Source: Varibaculum vaginae (GTDB taxonomy: Bacteria; Actinomycetota; Actinomycetes; Actinomycetales; Actinomycetaceae). From it: 64,000 nucleotides of DNA. The stretch lies in NCBI RefSeq assembly GCF_900604285.1, contig NZ_UWNY01000001.1, positions 372,001 to 436,000 of the forward strand. Direction: 5' to 3'. The position numbers and the translations under genes are program-made. Below are positions 35,914 through 46,380 of this stretch, in pieces; position 1 is the stretch's first letter; each line of letters opens with the position of its first letter. A model generated the notes under the pieces. The model was not told where the DNA came from and searched no databases. It was given only the letters and a program-made list of their open reading frames with translations.

Positions 35914-38733
35914 CTAGCGTCCTTTCATCCGCGAGTTAGCCTTGTTAATTAGATATTCCTGAATGTCCATAAGTGGAGTACCATCCTTGGCGTTAATGTG
36001 ACGCCGCCAAGTTCCATCTCGACGCAAATGCCAAGAGGAAACCTCCGGCGAAGCCTCAAGTTTAACCAAATCCATAAGTTCCGCGGTCATCTCGGCATCT
36101 TTAATTAAAATCAGTGCCTCCACCCGGCGATCCAGGTTGCGGTGCATCAGGTCAGCAGAACCGATCCACACTTCTGGCTGCCCGGCATTTTCAAAAGCAT
36201 AAATTCGCGAGTGCTCCAGGAAACGCCCCAAAATAGAGCGAACCCGAATATTTTCCGATAGACCGCGCACCCCGGAGCGAATCGTGCAAATGCCGCGCAC
36301 TACGATATCGATAGGTACGCCCGCTTGGCTGGCCCGGTAGAGGGCATCAGTTACTGCCTCGTCTACCAGGGAGTTTACTTTAATTCCGATATAAGCGGGC
36401 AATCCTTTCTGGTGATTTTCCACCTCGCGTTCGATACGCTCGATAATTCCGGGACGGATGGATCGAGGAGCGACCAACAGACGGTAGAAGGAAGTACGGG
36501 GTGCATAGCCAGACAGCTGATTAAATAGGCGAGTAAGGTCTTGGGCTACCTCGCGGTCGCAGGTCAGCAAACCAAGATCCTCGTATCCGCGCGCGGTCTT
36601 GGGGTGATAATTTCCAGTTCCCACGTGGCAGTAACGCCGAAGACCATCAGCTTCTTCCCGAACCACCATCGACAGTTTACAGTGGGTCTTCAAACCCACC
36701 ATGCCATAGACCACGTGCACCCCGGCGCGTTCTAATTTGCGCGCCCAAGAAATATTGGCGTCCTCATCGAAACGAGCTTTAATCTCTACAATCGCCAACA
36801 CTTGTTTACCGTTCTGTGCCGCCTCAATCAGGGCAGATACGATCGGAGAATCCGAGGAAGTACGATACAAGGTTTGCTTTATGGAACGCACCTGCGGATC
36901 TTTAGCGGCATAGGTGACGAAATGTTGTACCGAGGTAGAGAAAGAATCGTAGGGGTGATGCAGTAGCACATCGTGGCTACGAATCATCGCGAAAATATCG
37001 GTGGGTCTGGCCGATTCCACTTCGGCTAGCCCGGCCGCGGTGGCCGGAACAAACTTCTTGTACTTTAGTTCTGGCAAATCTAATTCATGTAATTCGTCCA
37101 GGCAGCGCAAGTCAATAGGCTCAGGGAGGGAGAAAACGTCTTCCATCCCGATCTCTAGTTTGGCAACCAAGAAGTCTAGTACCGGGCGGGAGATTCCTTC
37201 GGCTACCTCGAGGCGGACTGCCGGGCCAAACCGGCGCCGTAGCAGTTCTTGCTCCATAGCGGTAAGCAGGTTTTCGGCATCATCTTCTTCGACTTCCAGA
37301 TCCTCGTTACGGGTCAAGCGGAACACATGATGCTCTAAAATTTCCATACCTGGGAAGAGATGATCCAGGTGTGGGGCGATAACATCCTCCAAGGTGATGA
37401 AAGTAGCTTCCCCCTTGGTGTCTAGCGCATCCTCTGGGGTGACTTGGTCTATTGCCTGTTCCACGCAGATAAGGCGCGGCAGACTCTCTGGGATTTTTAC
37501 CCGGGCGAAATGTTGTTTTCCAGTCAGCGGGTTACGGAGTACTACCGCCAGGTTTACTGACAGTCCCGAAATATAGGGAAAGGGGTGCGAGGGGTCAACC
37601 GCCAAGGGGGTTAGGATGGGGAAAATCTGCCGTCGGAAATAACCGTGCAGAAATTCTTGCTGTTCTAAGGCAAGATCGTTCCAGCGTCGCAGCTTGATTC
37701 CTACCTTTTCCAGTTCGCCTAACAAAGTGTGCTGTACGAAACTGGCTTGCCGGGTGCAAAGAACCTGGGCGCGTTCAGTCACCAGGTCGAGTACTTGGCG
37801 GGGGGTGAGGCCAGAGGCGGCGGTGCGGGCAATTCCCGCGGCAATCCGACGTTTAAGCCCAGCTACCCGCACCATATAGAACTCATCTAAGTTGGAGGAG
37901 AAAATAGTGGTAAACCAAGCGCGCTCCAAGATAGGAAGACGCTCATCCTCTGCCTGTTCTAATACCCGCTGGTTGAATTGCATCCAGGACAGTTCCCGAT
38001 CCCCGAAGCGTCCCTTGGGGAGAGGCTTGTCTTGACCGAGAGGACCGGCTTGCGCCAATTTGTCAATACCAGGAGCTTCTCGCAAAGTGGAGGGACTGAT
38101 ACTGGAAAGATCTTCTGGACCATCAGTTTGCGCGTGACCCTCGTTCACGGTCAGCTGGTTCCCTTCCTGCTTTTGGTTTGTGGGTATCTGATGATCGCGG
38201 TTCGGAGTGGTCTTCTCCCCAGTTTTTTTCGAGTTAGGGGCGGCAGGTTTTACTTTTACGTCAGGAATCTCTTTAGGGTTTTCCGTGTTATCTGTTATTC
38301 CATTAGCTTCCCCGGACGGAGAATTACTGTGTTTAGCAGTAGCTTTGGACTTAACACCCTTATTAGGAGTGGGGGTTAAAGTTTTTTCCGGTCGCGGCAA
38401 AAGTTCTTCGTCAGTAGCCTTTTTCTTGTCCTCTGCAAATAGAGAAGCCTCCGAAGGGAAGTCGTAGTCGGCATCATCGTAATCAGTACCGGGAAACTGT
38501 TCGGGCGAGATCTTTGAAGAAATTAGCTCATCGGCAGTTGCGGTCTCAAAATTAGATTCCGCCGCTACTCGATCGGCTTGGGTAACTACTTCAGTTTGCG
38601 GATTTTCCTTATAAACCCGGGCGATATCGGCAGGGGAGGGTACGACGTGCGACTGGCCGGTTGCGTCTTCTTTAATCTTGGCTTTCCCCACTTTGGGTTC
38701 TGGCCTGTTGCTAATATTCTGTTTGCTTTCCAT
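35914..38733 (-). CDS. ppk: Polyphosphate kinase 1 with about 240-residue disordered N-terminal extension
   Basis: 939 residues; PPK1 is normally about 690-740. The core begins at [20 protein letters not shown] (about residue 240) and has the autophosphorylated H710 in [17 protein letters not shown], the [11 protein letters not shown] block and the NLDRRVEAL end motif. It reversibly polymerises phosphate from ATP. The extension is rich in Lys, Glu, Pro, Thr and Asn and has no domain that I recognise. The start at the ATG with GGAAGGGG six nt upstream is well supported, so the extension is genuinely within the frame. Confidence 0.94.
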   Translation of the reverse strand: MESKQNISNRPEPKVGKAKIKEDATGQSHVVPSPADIARVYKENPQTEVVTQADRVAAESNFETATADELISSKISPEQFPGTDYDDADYDFPSEASLFAEDKKKATDEELLPRPEKTLTPTPNKGVKSKATAKHSNSPSGEANGITDNTENPKEIPDVKVKPAAPNSKKTGEKTTPNRDHQIPTNQKQEGNQLTVNEGHAQTDGPEDLSSISPSTLREAPGIDKLAQAGPLGQDKPLPKGRFGDRELSWMQFNQRVLEQAEDERLPILERAWFTTIFSSNLDEFYMVRVAGLKRRIAAGIARTAASGLTPRQVLDLVTERAQVLCTRQASFVQHTLLGELEKVGIKLRRWNDLALEQQEFLHGYFRRQIFPILTPLAVDPSHPFPYISGLSVNLAVVLRNPLTGKQHFARVKIPESLPRLICVEQAIDQVTPEDALDTKGEATFITLEDVIAPHLDHLFPGMEILEHHVFRLTRNEDLEVEEDDAENLLTAMEQELLRRRFGPAVRLEVAEGISRPVLDFLVAKLEIGMEDVFSLPEPIDLRCLDELHELDLPELKYKKFVPATAAGLAEVESARPTDIFAMIRSHDVLLHHPYDSFSTSVQHFVTYAAKDPQVRSIKQTLYRTSSDSPIVSALIEAAQNGKQVLAIVEIKARFDEDANISWARKLERAGVHVVYGMVGLKTHCKLSMVVREEADGLRRYCHVGTGNYHPKTARGYEDLGLLTCDREVAQDLTRLFNQLSGYAPRTSFYRLLVAPRSIRPGIIERIEREVENHQKGLPAYIGIKVNSLVDEAVTDALYRASQAGVPIDIVVRGICTIRSGVRGLSENIRVRSILGRFLEHSRIYAFENAGQPEVWIGSADLMHRNLDRRVEALILIKDAEMTAELMDLVKLEASPEVSSWHLRRDGTWRRHINAKDGTPLMDIQEYLINKANSRMKGR

Positions 38734-38792
38734 GCCAACCCCTTCCAAAATAACGGCAATGTTTCTTCAGGAATATTCTTAATGAATCTGAT

Positions 38793-39416
38793 TTAGTTTA
38801 GGCGATTTGCTTTCGCGGCACGGGCGGAAAGTTTCAGCTCATTTGCGGTTTTTAGCAGTGCGTGGGGGCGTAAAGTTACCGGATCCGCCAGTTCGTCTCG
38901 AGTATCTTTAATCCATTCAGCGCTTACTCCATTAGCAAGTATCTGCAGGAAATCGGAGATGCTATCGAGCAAAAAAGTCAGCTGGTCTATCGAGGTTTTT
39001 GCTTGCCAAAGGGTAGCTAGCTTATCCATAAGAGCGGATACGGATTGTTTGCAGTCTTCCTGAGAGATAACTTCCCTGGTTCTCAGGGCCGCAATCCCCT
39101 GCTGGAAACGATGATTTACTAGCTGGGAATCCCGCAAATACCACTGATATACCAGGTAGAGACGCCAAAGCGTGCCGGGTAAAGTTGTGGCTGGAGAGTT
39201 CGACCAGAGTTCACTGACTGTATCTATCTCGCCGGATTCCAGCAGTTGGCGTAACCGTTTAACATTTTCATCGTTTTCTTTTTCTATCCCTAGCAAAGTT
39301 TGGGCTACAAGGTGGGCGACCTCCGAGGAGATTGCCCCATCCTCGGCGCCGGGAATATTTTCTGCTTGTTCCGCATCCAACATTGCCGGCCTACGCGGAG
39401 TTAGCCTGGTGTTCAT
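38793..39416 (-). CDS. Hypothetical helical protein
   Basis: 207 residues, predicted soluble and mostly alpha-helical (for example HLVAQTLLGIEKENDENVKR and DQLTFLLDSISDFLQILANG). No catalytic or binding motif is recognised and there is no signal peptide. Its start has a strong AAGGAGG at 6 nt. It lies 59 nt upstream of ppk in the same direction and may be co-transcribed with it. The C-terminus RPHALLKTANELKLSARAAK is basic. Confidence 0.7.
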   Translation of the reverse strand: MNTRLTPRRPAMLDAEQAENIPGAEDGAISSEVAHLVAQTLLGIEKENDENVKRLRQLLESGEIDTVSELWSNSPATTLPGTLWRLYLVYQWYLRDSQLVNHRFQQGIAALRTREVISQEDCKQSVSALMDKLATLWQAKTSIDQLTFLLDSISDFLQILANGVSAEWIKDTRDELADPVTLRPHALLKTANELKLSARAAKANRLN

Positions 39417-39703
39417 CTATTTCCTCCTTGACTTCCTTTATTGTCTCTCAACCGGACTCCCTTGCGGGTGACTTTGCCTTGATTGCAGCCGATAAGTTCT
39501 AGTCAGCAATCTAGGTTGCTGTTTTGGTCGAGCGCTAGCCCGGGGTTTTATGCAGTTTGGATATCACTATCTTGCTTGCTGCTCCATAGTGTGAGACCGC
39601 TCAATAAAATGCAAGATGAAGCTCTTTCGCGGCTACAATAGGGGAGGTTTAAGGTGCTAAAAGTAGGCATCACCAGGTTGATAATGCAAAAGGAAGGGTT
39701 TTA

Positions 39704-41140
39704 GTGTCTGACCGTCCGCTTAGTGTAGCCGTAATTGGAGCCGGCCCTGCCGGAATCTATGCCTCCGATATTTTGTCCAAATCTGGTCTAAATGTAGAAA
39801 TTGACCTTTTTGAACGCCTGCCTGCTCCCTACGGTTTGGTGCGCTATGGGGTGGCTCCGGATCACCCCCGAATTCGGGCGATTATTACCGCTCTTTACAA
39901 GATTTTGCAGCGCGGAGATATTCGTCTGCTCGCCAATGTGAATGTGGGGGGCGAGGACGCCGATATCACTGTTGAGGATCTGCATGCTCACTATGATGCG
40001 ATTATTTTTGCTACCGGCTCCGATCGGGATAAACCGATTGAGCTGCCCGGTCAAGACCTCCCGGAATGTTACGGCGCCGCGGATTTTGTTTCCTGGTATG
40101 ACGGTAACCCGGACTACCCGCGTTACTGGCCGCTTGAGGCCAAAGAGGTAGCGGTTATCGGAGTTGGTAACGTCGCCCTCGACATTGCGCGGGTAATGGC
40201 GAAACATCCGGCGGATATGCTAAAAACCGAGATCCCCGAGAATGTAGCGAGAGAACTCTATAAATCCCCGATTACCGATGTACATATTTTCGGGCGGCGC
40301 GGACCTGCCCAGGTGAAGTTCACCCCCTTAGAGCTGCGTGAACTCGGGCAACAGCCGGGAGTAAAAGTTATTGTTTCCGAGGAAGATTTCGAGTTCGACG
40401 AGGGCTCGGAGCAAGCGATTGCTGCTTCCAAGCAAACCAAAATGGTGGTAGATACTTTAATTAACTACGCCATGGACGAGGACGACCAGGAAGCTGATCG
40501 CCGAATTCACTTGCATCTATTCTCAGCTCCCAAAGAGATCTTGGCCGATGAGGACGGGCATGTGCGTGCCCTGGTTACCGAACGTACCCAGCTGAACGGG
40601 GACGGAACAGTTTCCGGTACCGGCGAGCTGCGGGAAACCCCGGTACAGGCGGTTTATCGCGCGGTGGGGTATTTCTCCTCTCCGATTGCGGGGCTACCTT
40701 TCGATGAGCGCCGCGGAGTGATCCCCAATCAGGAAGGACGGGTTACCGATCTGGAAGGAACTCCTTTGACTGGCATTTACGCTACTGGTTGGGTCAAACG
40801 TGGCCCGGTAGGGTTGATTGGTTCCACCAAGTCTGATGCGCAGCAAACTATTGCTCACCTGGTAGAAGATGCGGAAGCTGGCAAGTTAGTGGCTACCGGT
40901 AAAGCGGTGGGTCACGACGCCATGATTGAGCTACTTGAGCAGCGGGGTGTCCCCTTCTCCACCTGGCATGGCTGGGAGCTATTGGATGAATACGAAAAGC
41001 AGCTAGGTGCAGATTTTGGCGAGGTCGAGGGCGGTCGCGGGGCGCGCGAACGCGTCAAAGTAGTTTCTCGTAAAGCTATGAGCGCGATTTCTCGCGGCGA
41101 GGATGTACCGGAAGATTTAATCGGTCAGGACGGAGAATAG
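39704..41140 (+). CDS. fprA: Ferredoxin-NADP+ reductase, FprA / adrenodoxin-reductase type
   Basis: 478 residues. It opens with the FAD fold VAVIGAGPAGIYASDIL, then YGLVRYGVAPDHPRIR, and has the NADP fold VIGVGNVALDIARVM and the GWVKRGPVGLIGSTKSDA motif typical of FprA. The enzyme passes electrons between NADPH and ferredoxin, and here could serve the ferredoxin pool used by the 2-oxoacid oxidoreductase at the start of the window. The start is GTG with AAGGAAGG before it. About 50 C-terminal residues after the folded domain are family-typical. Confidence 0.93.
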   Translation: MSDRPLSVAVIGAGPAGIYASDILSKSGLNVEIDLFERLPAPYGLVRYGVAPDHPRIRAIITALYKILQRGDIRLLANVNVGGEDADITVEDLHAHYDAIIFATGSDRDKPIELPGQDLPECYGAADFVSWYDGNPDYPRYWPLEAKEVAVIGVGNVALDIARVMAKHPADMLKTEIPENVARELYKSPITDVHIFGRRGPAQVKFTPLELRELGQQPGVKVIVSEEDFEFDEGSEQAIAASKQTKMVVDTLINYAMDEDDQEADRRIHLHLFSAPKEILADEDGHVRALVTERTQLNGDGTVSGTGELRETPVQAVYRAVGYFSSPIAGLPFDERRGVIPNQEGRVTDLEGTPLTGIYATGWVKRGPVGLIGSTKSDAQQTIAHLVEDAEAGKLVATGKAVGHDAMIELLEQRGVPFSTWHGWELLDEYEKQLGADFGEVEGGRGARERVKVVSRKAMSAISRGEDVPEDLIGQDGE

Positions 41141-41268
41141 TCCTATTAGCTTTTTCGCCAGGTGTAGTAGCGGCAACTGCTGGTGCTGCAGCTAGCAATT
41201 AACTGCTGAGAATATTGCTATGGACTCAGCCAGGCACGTTGTCTAGCTGCCCGGAGGTATTCCTTTAG

Positions 41269-42150
41269 CTAGTAGCCCGCCATTTCCTCTAGGCGGCGAA
41301 TCCGCTGATCCATTGGCGGGTGGGTAGAAAATAGTTGCTGCATGCCCCTTACCCTAAAGGGGTTAGCAATCATCATGAAACCGACTTTCTCAGTCTGTGG
41401 GTTTTTCACCAGCGGACGGGCAGTGGTTCCTGCCTCTAGTTTCTTTAAGGCGCTAGCCAGGGCTAAAGGATCGCCGGAAAGCTCCGCTCCGGTTTGATCC
41501 GCATCGAACTCGCGGGTACGTGAAATTGCTAATTGGGTCAATGTCGCAGCTAGTGGAGCCAGGAACACCATTAATAACCCCCCGATAGCCCCCAGGGGAC
41601 CAGAGTTTTCCTCATCGCGGCGTCCTCCTCCGAAAAAGAACATCATCTGAGCGACAGAAGTAATCAAACCGCCGATAGCGGCCGCAATTGAAGAGGTCAA
41701 AATATCGCGGTTATATACGTGCATCAGTTCGTGGGAGAGCACTCCGCGCAGTTCCCGTTCATTTAGAATCTGCAAAATTCCCTCAGTACAGCAAACTGCC
41801 GCGTGGGAGGGGTTTCTACCGGTGGCAAACGCATTCGGGGTAGCAGTGGGGGCAATATAGAGGCGGGGCATTGGCTGTCCGGCGGTTTGGGACAGTTCGG
41901 TTACTATCTTTACAATCTGTGGATATTGCCCCGGATCTAGCGGATAGGCACCCATTGCCTTAATCGCTAACTTGTCTGAATTCCAGTAACTGTAGAAGGT
42001 GGAGGCTAGCCCAATCACCGCGAAAATCCATAGGAACGCAGAATTATTAGTGCCGTAAGCAATCAGGTATCCAATACCGAGCAGAATCGCCCACATGATT
42101 CCTAGTAGCAGCACGGTCTTTATGCTGTTTCCAAAACGTTTTCCCGCCAT
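41269..42150 (-). CDS. htpX: Membrane zinc metalloprotease HtpX
   Basis: 293 residues. Two N-terminal membrane helices (TVLLLGIMWAILLGIGYLIA and the following SAFLWIFAVIGLASTFYSYW) precede the active site H140-E141-L-M-H144 in LSHELMHVYNRD; a further helix pair follows, and the third zinc ligand Glu is in SRTREFDADQTGA. HtpX degrades misfolded membrane proteins. The start was set at the ATG with AAAGGAGG at 5 nt; a longer reading adds 15 residues. It is convergent with fprA. Confidence 0.95.
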   Translation of the reverse strand: MAGKRFGNSIKTVLLLGIMWAILLGIGYLIAYGTNNSAFLWIFAVIGLASTFYSYWNSDKLAIKAMGAYPLDPGQYPQIVKIVTELSQTAGQPMPRLYIAPTATPNAFATGRNPSHAAVCCTEGILQILNERELRGVLSHELMHVYNRDILTSSIAAAIGGLITSVAQMMFFFGGGRRDEENSGPLGAIGGLLMVFLAPLAATLTQLAISRTREFDADQTGAELSGDPLALASALKKLEAGTTARPLVKNPQTEKVGFMMIANPFRVRGMQQLFSTHPPMDQRIRRLEEMAGY

Positions 42151-42363
42151 ATTTCCTCCTTTATACTTAAATCTAACAGCCCAAGCTGAGGGCATCCTGG
42201 CAAGGAGCTTGACTTTCTCTATTAGCGTTGTGTTTTTGAGTTTAGTAAGTAACTAGAGCTTGCAGGGATAAACGTGAGTGTTCCGCAGGGGGAAACCGGA
42301 GCTAAAACTCGTTGCCGTTGCCGGAATGTAAATTATGTTCGCGCAATAAAGTTTCCTTAAATC

Positions 42364-45210
42364 TTACTGGTCGGCGGCATTTAGAGCCTCGATGGGACTG
42401 GCCTTGGCGGCGCGCCTACCGGGTAGCACCGATGCTAAGAAACAGAAGAGTTCGGTTATCAGTACTACCAGCCCTACCCAGAGCCAAGGAATCTTAAGTT
42501 CAATATTCTTTTGGGAGATCAAACCAGCAAAGGGCATACACTGCATCACAAACCAGGAGAAGAGTACCGATAAGGCCATTCCCACTATTAAGGCGCCGAA
42601 TCCAATCATGGTGCCTTCGGTAATTAGCATCCTCCTAATTTGAGTGCGAGTGGCACCCACTGCCCGCAGCAGCGCATTTTCTTGGGCACGATCAACCACC
42701 GACAAACTGAGGGTGTTTGCCACCCCTACGAGAGCGACGATGGCAGAAATTCCCAGCAGACACAGCAAAATCACCATCATTACCCGTAAAACCATAGTGA
42801 CAATGGAAGAAATCATCGCGGAACTTTCCATACTCGCTGATGGTAACTCCCAAAACTGGTTGGTGAAGTCTTGAATCGTCTGAATAGTGTCGGTGGTGCC
42901 CCGCGACAAATCAAATTTCGCCATCACCCCGTAGCTTTTGGCTTTTGCGCCCTTGGAGGTTAACTGCTCAAAGTCTGCCCGGGAAATCACCCCGTAGACC
43001 GTGCTGTAATCAGCGGGAAACCCACTGGCGCTAGCAGGTATCTTCTTCGCCTTGACGCCTAACTTTCCCCCTCCCTTGAAACTTAGGTTTACCGGTTGCG
43101 ATAAGGATTTTTCTACCTCTCCTACCAGCCATATTTCTCCGCGCTGAGGCTCTGTAATCCTTTTTCGAGTTAAAGAATTAACCATGTCAGGCAAAGTGAC
43201 TACTACCAGTGAGGACACCTGGGGTTTTTTACCGCCCGCGCCCTCGTTAGCGTCAGCAGTCTCGCTACCGCCGGTTTCGACGTTTGTTTCTGGGGTGGCG
43301 CTGCTAGTAGATCCGGAAGTTTCGGTTCCCGGTTCCGTATCTGCTGGTTTCGCCTCCCCCGGATTTTCGAGAGCTCTGCCCGTCAGCTGTCCCTCGCTAA
43401 GCGGTATGCCCTGCGTATCTGTAATCGCCTGCGTAACTATTCCGGGGATTTCTCCAATAGCGCTAACCCCCTCAACCTGGGCAGCTTTCTTTAGTTCGTT
43501 CTTGGGTAAAGGGATGCTCGGGTTGGCTGATATCAGGGAATAGTCAACTGTGAAGCGCCGGTTGATTTCATCATTTACGGTTTTTTGTACCGAGGCAGTG
43601 CCAATCAAAATGGTTGCCATCAAAGTAACCCCCAGCACCAGGGCAGTAGCGGTAGCTCCGGTGCGATGAGGATCCCGTTTCACGTTTTCACCAGCAAGTT
43701 TAGCGGTAGCGGACTTACGGGCGAAGGGGCGAGTAAATAGGGCGGTAAATGCTGGCAATAGGAAACGACAGATCATCAGGGCGGCGCACATCAGGATTAA
43801 GGCACCGGCGATTGCTCCGCCCAACGCTATTAGCTGATTCTCTCCGTCTTCACTGCCATGATTCCTCCAGGCCAAAACCCATAGTCCGCTTCCCAAAATG
43901 GTGAAAAGCACGGTTATTATCCAGTGCAAAATATGCCACTTGGGTTTGCCTTTCTTATTGAGTTCCTGGATATTCAGGGCTGCAATCGGACGAATTTTCC
44001 CGAGTCCAAAGGTGGGGCGTAAAGCACCAATTAGAGGCACCAGGATCCCAGTGACCAGTGATAATATTGCCGGGAAAATCCCGGTTATCTCTAGGGTTTG
44101 CGAAAGGGAACCGATCATGCCACTGCCATAGACCAGGCTGATTGACCCCAGCCAACCAATTAGAGTCCCAATTACTGCGGAAATTATCCCCACCAGCAGG
44201 CATTCCAAGAAAGCCGCGCGGCGTACCTGGGCAACGGTGGCGCCTACGCAGCGCAACAGCGCGGTTTCCCGTCGCCTTCTAGCCAATACCACTTCAAAAG
44301 TAACCGAAACAATCCCCATACAAACCAGCACCGCTAGTAGTGGGAAGAATAGGACAATCGCCTGGAGCGCGATTTGCTCAGCTTGGCCAGAAGCGGTTTC
44401 GCTTTGTTGCTGGGCAACGGTAACCACCGCTAAGTTTTCCGTGAGTAGCTGTTTGTCATTTAGATATTTACCCAGTTTTAGCGCAAGCTCCGCCGGGTCT
44501 TGATCAGTATGAACCAAAATCTCATTAATTCCCACTCCGGTGGCTCGCGCTAATTGTTTACCCAGTTCCGGGGAGAGATAAACATCGGGAACTTGACCGA
44601 TATACATTGAGGAATCGCGCTTAATGATCCCACTAACCGTAGCTTTTAAGGTTGTAGGCTGCGCACCCTCTTTATCGTCAGGGGGAGGAACCTGAATTTC
44701 GATACTGTCTCCCACCCAGACGCCGGTTTTCTCTAAATAGCTCGCGGCCAGGGCAATCTGATTTTTGCCGGTAGGTGCTTTCCCTTCACTAAGGGGAGGA
44801 CGATAGAACTGGGGCGGAAACAGCCCTATCCCTTGCATCTGTATAAATTTCTTCCCGATGTTAGCAGCGACACCGGTCTGATAAACCGGCTGTAATTCCA
44901 GGTCGGCCCCATTTGCCTGACGAATCCTCGTGCGATCAGCCAGAATCTTCGCTAGTGGATCGCCTTGATTCGTTTCCATATGGACTTTGCCATTTACGGC
45001 TGCTCGCGAATCTTCCTGGAAGCTTCCATCGGTAATCACTACCTGGGTGTTCTTCATCAATTGGGTTTCTCCCGAACCGATAGTCCACCCCATAACGGAT
45101 CCAAAGGAGCTGGCGATACAAATGAAAATGCAACAAATGATAATAGCGCAGGCAGTAGCAATATATTGCCGCGAGTGGGCTTTCAGATTGGCTTTAGTTA
45201 GGAAACGCAT
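42364..45210 (-). CDS. FtsX/MacB-type ABC transporter permease with two FtsX domains
   Basis: 948 residues. After an N-terminal helix (IATACAIIICCIFICIASSF) come a large extracytoplasmic domain (about 40-260), a first FtsX membrane block with the motif RRRRETALLRCVGATVAQVR, a middle section, a second extracytoplasmic domain with a low-complexity Thr/Glu/Gly/Ser insert, and a final FtsX block with RAQENALLRAVGATRTQIRR. Two such blocks in one chain suggest that it pairs with two copies of the ATPase just upstream, whose stop abuts this start (TTTAA-ATG). Proteins of this type export peptides or lipoproteins or act in peptide-antibiotic resistance. Confidence 0.88.
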   Translation of the reverse strand: MRFLTKANLKAHSRQYIATACAIIICCIFICIASSFGSVMGWTIGSGETQLMKNTQVVITDGSFQEDSRAAVNGKVHMETNQGDPLAKILADRTRIRQANGADLELQPVYQTGVAANIGKKFIQMQGIGLFPPQFYRPPLSEGKAPTGKNQIALAASYLEKTGVWVGDSIEIQVPPPDDKEGAQPTTLKATVSGIIKRDSSMYIGQVPDVYLSPELGKQLARATGVGINEILVHTDQDPAELALKLGKYLNDKQLLTENLAVVTVAQQQSETASGQAEQIALQAIVLFFPLLAVLVCMGIVSVTFEVVLARRRRETALLRCVGATVAQVRRAAFLECLLVGIISAVIGTLIGWLGSISLVYGSGMIGSLSQTLEITGIFPAILSLVTGILVPLIGALRPTFGLGKIRPIAALNIQELNKKGKPKWHILHWIITVLFTILGSGLWVLAWRNHGSEDGENQLIALGGAIAGALILMCAALMICRFLLPAFTALFTRPFARKSATAKLAGENVKRDPHRTGATATALVLGVTLMATILIGTASVQKTVNDEINRRFTVDYSLISANPSIPLPKNELKKAAQVEGVSAIGEIPGIVTQAITDTQGIPLSEGQLTGRALENPGEAKPADTEPGTETSGSTSSATPETNVETGGSETADANEGAGGKKPQVSSLVVVTLPDMVNSLTRKRITEPQRGEIWLVGEVEKSLSQPVNLSFKGGGKLGVKAKKIPASASGFPADYSTVYGVISRADFEQLTSKGAKAKSYGVMAKFDLSRGTTDTIQTIQDFTNQFWELPSASMESSAMISSIVTMVLRVMMVILLCLLGISAIVALVGVANTLSLSVVDRAQENALLRAVGATRTQIRRMLITEGTMIGFGALIVGMALSVLFSWFVMQCMPFAGLISQKNIELKIPWLWVGLVVLITELFCFLASVLPGRRAAKASPIEALNAADQ

Positions 45211-46380
45211 TTAAATCACTTGGGAAAGTTGTTGACGAGTGGGATGAGTCAGTTCTTGGGTGATTTTTCCGTCTTTGACGATCAACACCCGATCAGCAAC
45301 CGCTGCCGCATCCGGATCGTGGGTAACCATCACCACCGATTGACCTAGTTCACTGGCGGCGTTGCGCAGCAGTTTCAGGACTTCCTGCGAAGAGGCCGAA
45401 TCTAGGTTTCCGGTGGGTTCATCTGCTACCAGCAGCGCAGGCTTGGTAACTAAGGCGCGGGCGACCGCCACGCGTTGCTGCTGTCCTCCAGAGAGTTCGG
45501 ATGGCTTATGAGTTAGCCGGTCTTTGAGGTTTAGGATTTCAATAATCTGGTTTTCCCAGGTGGGAGAGATCTTTTTGCCCGCTAGTAGTTGGGGAAGCCG
45601 GATATTTTCCAAGGCAGTCAGGGTGGGCATCAGATTGAAGGATTGGAAAACAAACCCGATGTGATCCCGCCGGAATTGGGTGAGAGTTTTGTCGTTCATT
45701 TTGGCCAGGTCTTTACCGGCGACTCTCACCGTTCCTTTGGTGACACTGTCTAGGCCGGCAAGGCAATGCAAAAGCGTGGATTTCCCCGATCCGGAAGGTC
45801 CGACAATCGCGGTAAACTGTCCGAAAAAGATTTGTAGATTAATACCGTCGAGGGCGCGTACCTCAGTTTCACCCTGTCGATAGATTTTATAAACATTATT
45901 GAGGTTGACTACCGGCGCCCCCTGTGGCATGTTATCGCTGGTAGTTACAGTATTTTGGGGGCGTGATGTTCCACTAGGCACGGCAGTATGCGGGGAAGCC
46001 AATGGTGGTAGTTGCGGGCTAACTGCCGCCGGAATTTGCTGCCCGCTTGCTTGCGACTGGGGGAAAGCGGGGCTTACCGCTTTTGCAGTTTTCGGTATAG
46101 CCGGGTTTGCGGCTTCGGGAGTGCCAGTTTCTCTGAGTAGGGGGTTTGCCAATTGTGAGCTAGAGGCTTGCGTGGCAGGGGGGCGTTCGTGAGCTGCGGG
46201 GAAATTCGGCTGCGGGTTCGGCTGTACTTTTGGCTGAAGTTGGGGTTTGACTACGGGCATAGCTGGAGGAGGACTGGCAAAAGCCGGCGGCGTTACGTGG
46301 CGAGGCTTTTGGTAGCGGTGGAACTCCTCGGGAGTTGCTGGCGGGAAGGGCTGATTATTGTTCACCGGTTTACCTTTCAT
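45211..46380 (-). CDS. ABC transporter ATP-binding protein, LolD/MacB type, with Pro-rich N-terminus
   Basis: 389 residues. The first 155 or so are Pro/Ala/Gln-rich and disordered. The ATPase core is canonical: Walker A GPSGSGKST, Q-loop FVFQSFNLMPTL, signature LSGGQQQRVAVARA, Walker B LLVADEPTGNLDS and switch His in VMVTHDPD. The start may be ATG at 46380 (AAGGA only 1 nt away) or GTG at 46365 with AAAGG at 7 nt. Core motifs match MacB-family ATPases, and the following two-FtsX-domain permease is the expected partner. Confidence 0.9.
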   Translation of the reverse strand: MKGKPVNNNQPFPPATPEEFHRYQKPRHVTPPAFASPPPAMPVVKPQLQPKVQPNPQPNFPAAHERPPATQASSSQLANPLLRETGTPEAANPAIPKTAKAVSPAFPQSQASGQQIPAAVSPQLPPLASPHTAVPSGTSRPQNTVTTSDNMPQGAPVVNLNNVYKIYRQGETEVRALDGINLQIFFGQFTAIVGPSGSGKSTLLHCLAGLDSVTKGTVRVAGKDLAKMNDKTLTQFRRDHIGFVFQSFNLMPTLTALENIRLPQLLAGKKISPTWENQIIEILNLKDRLTHKPSELSGGQQQRVAVARALVTKPALLVADEPTGNLDSASSQEVLKLLRNAASELGQSVVMVTHDPDAAAVADRVLIVKDGKITQELTHPTRQQLSQVI

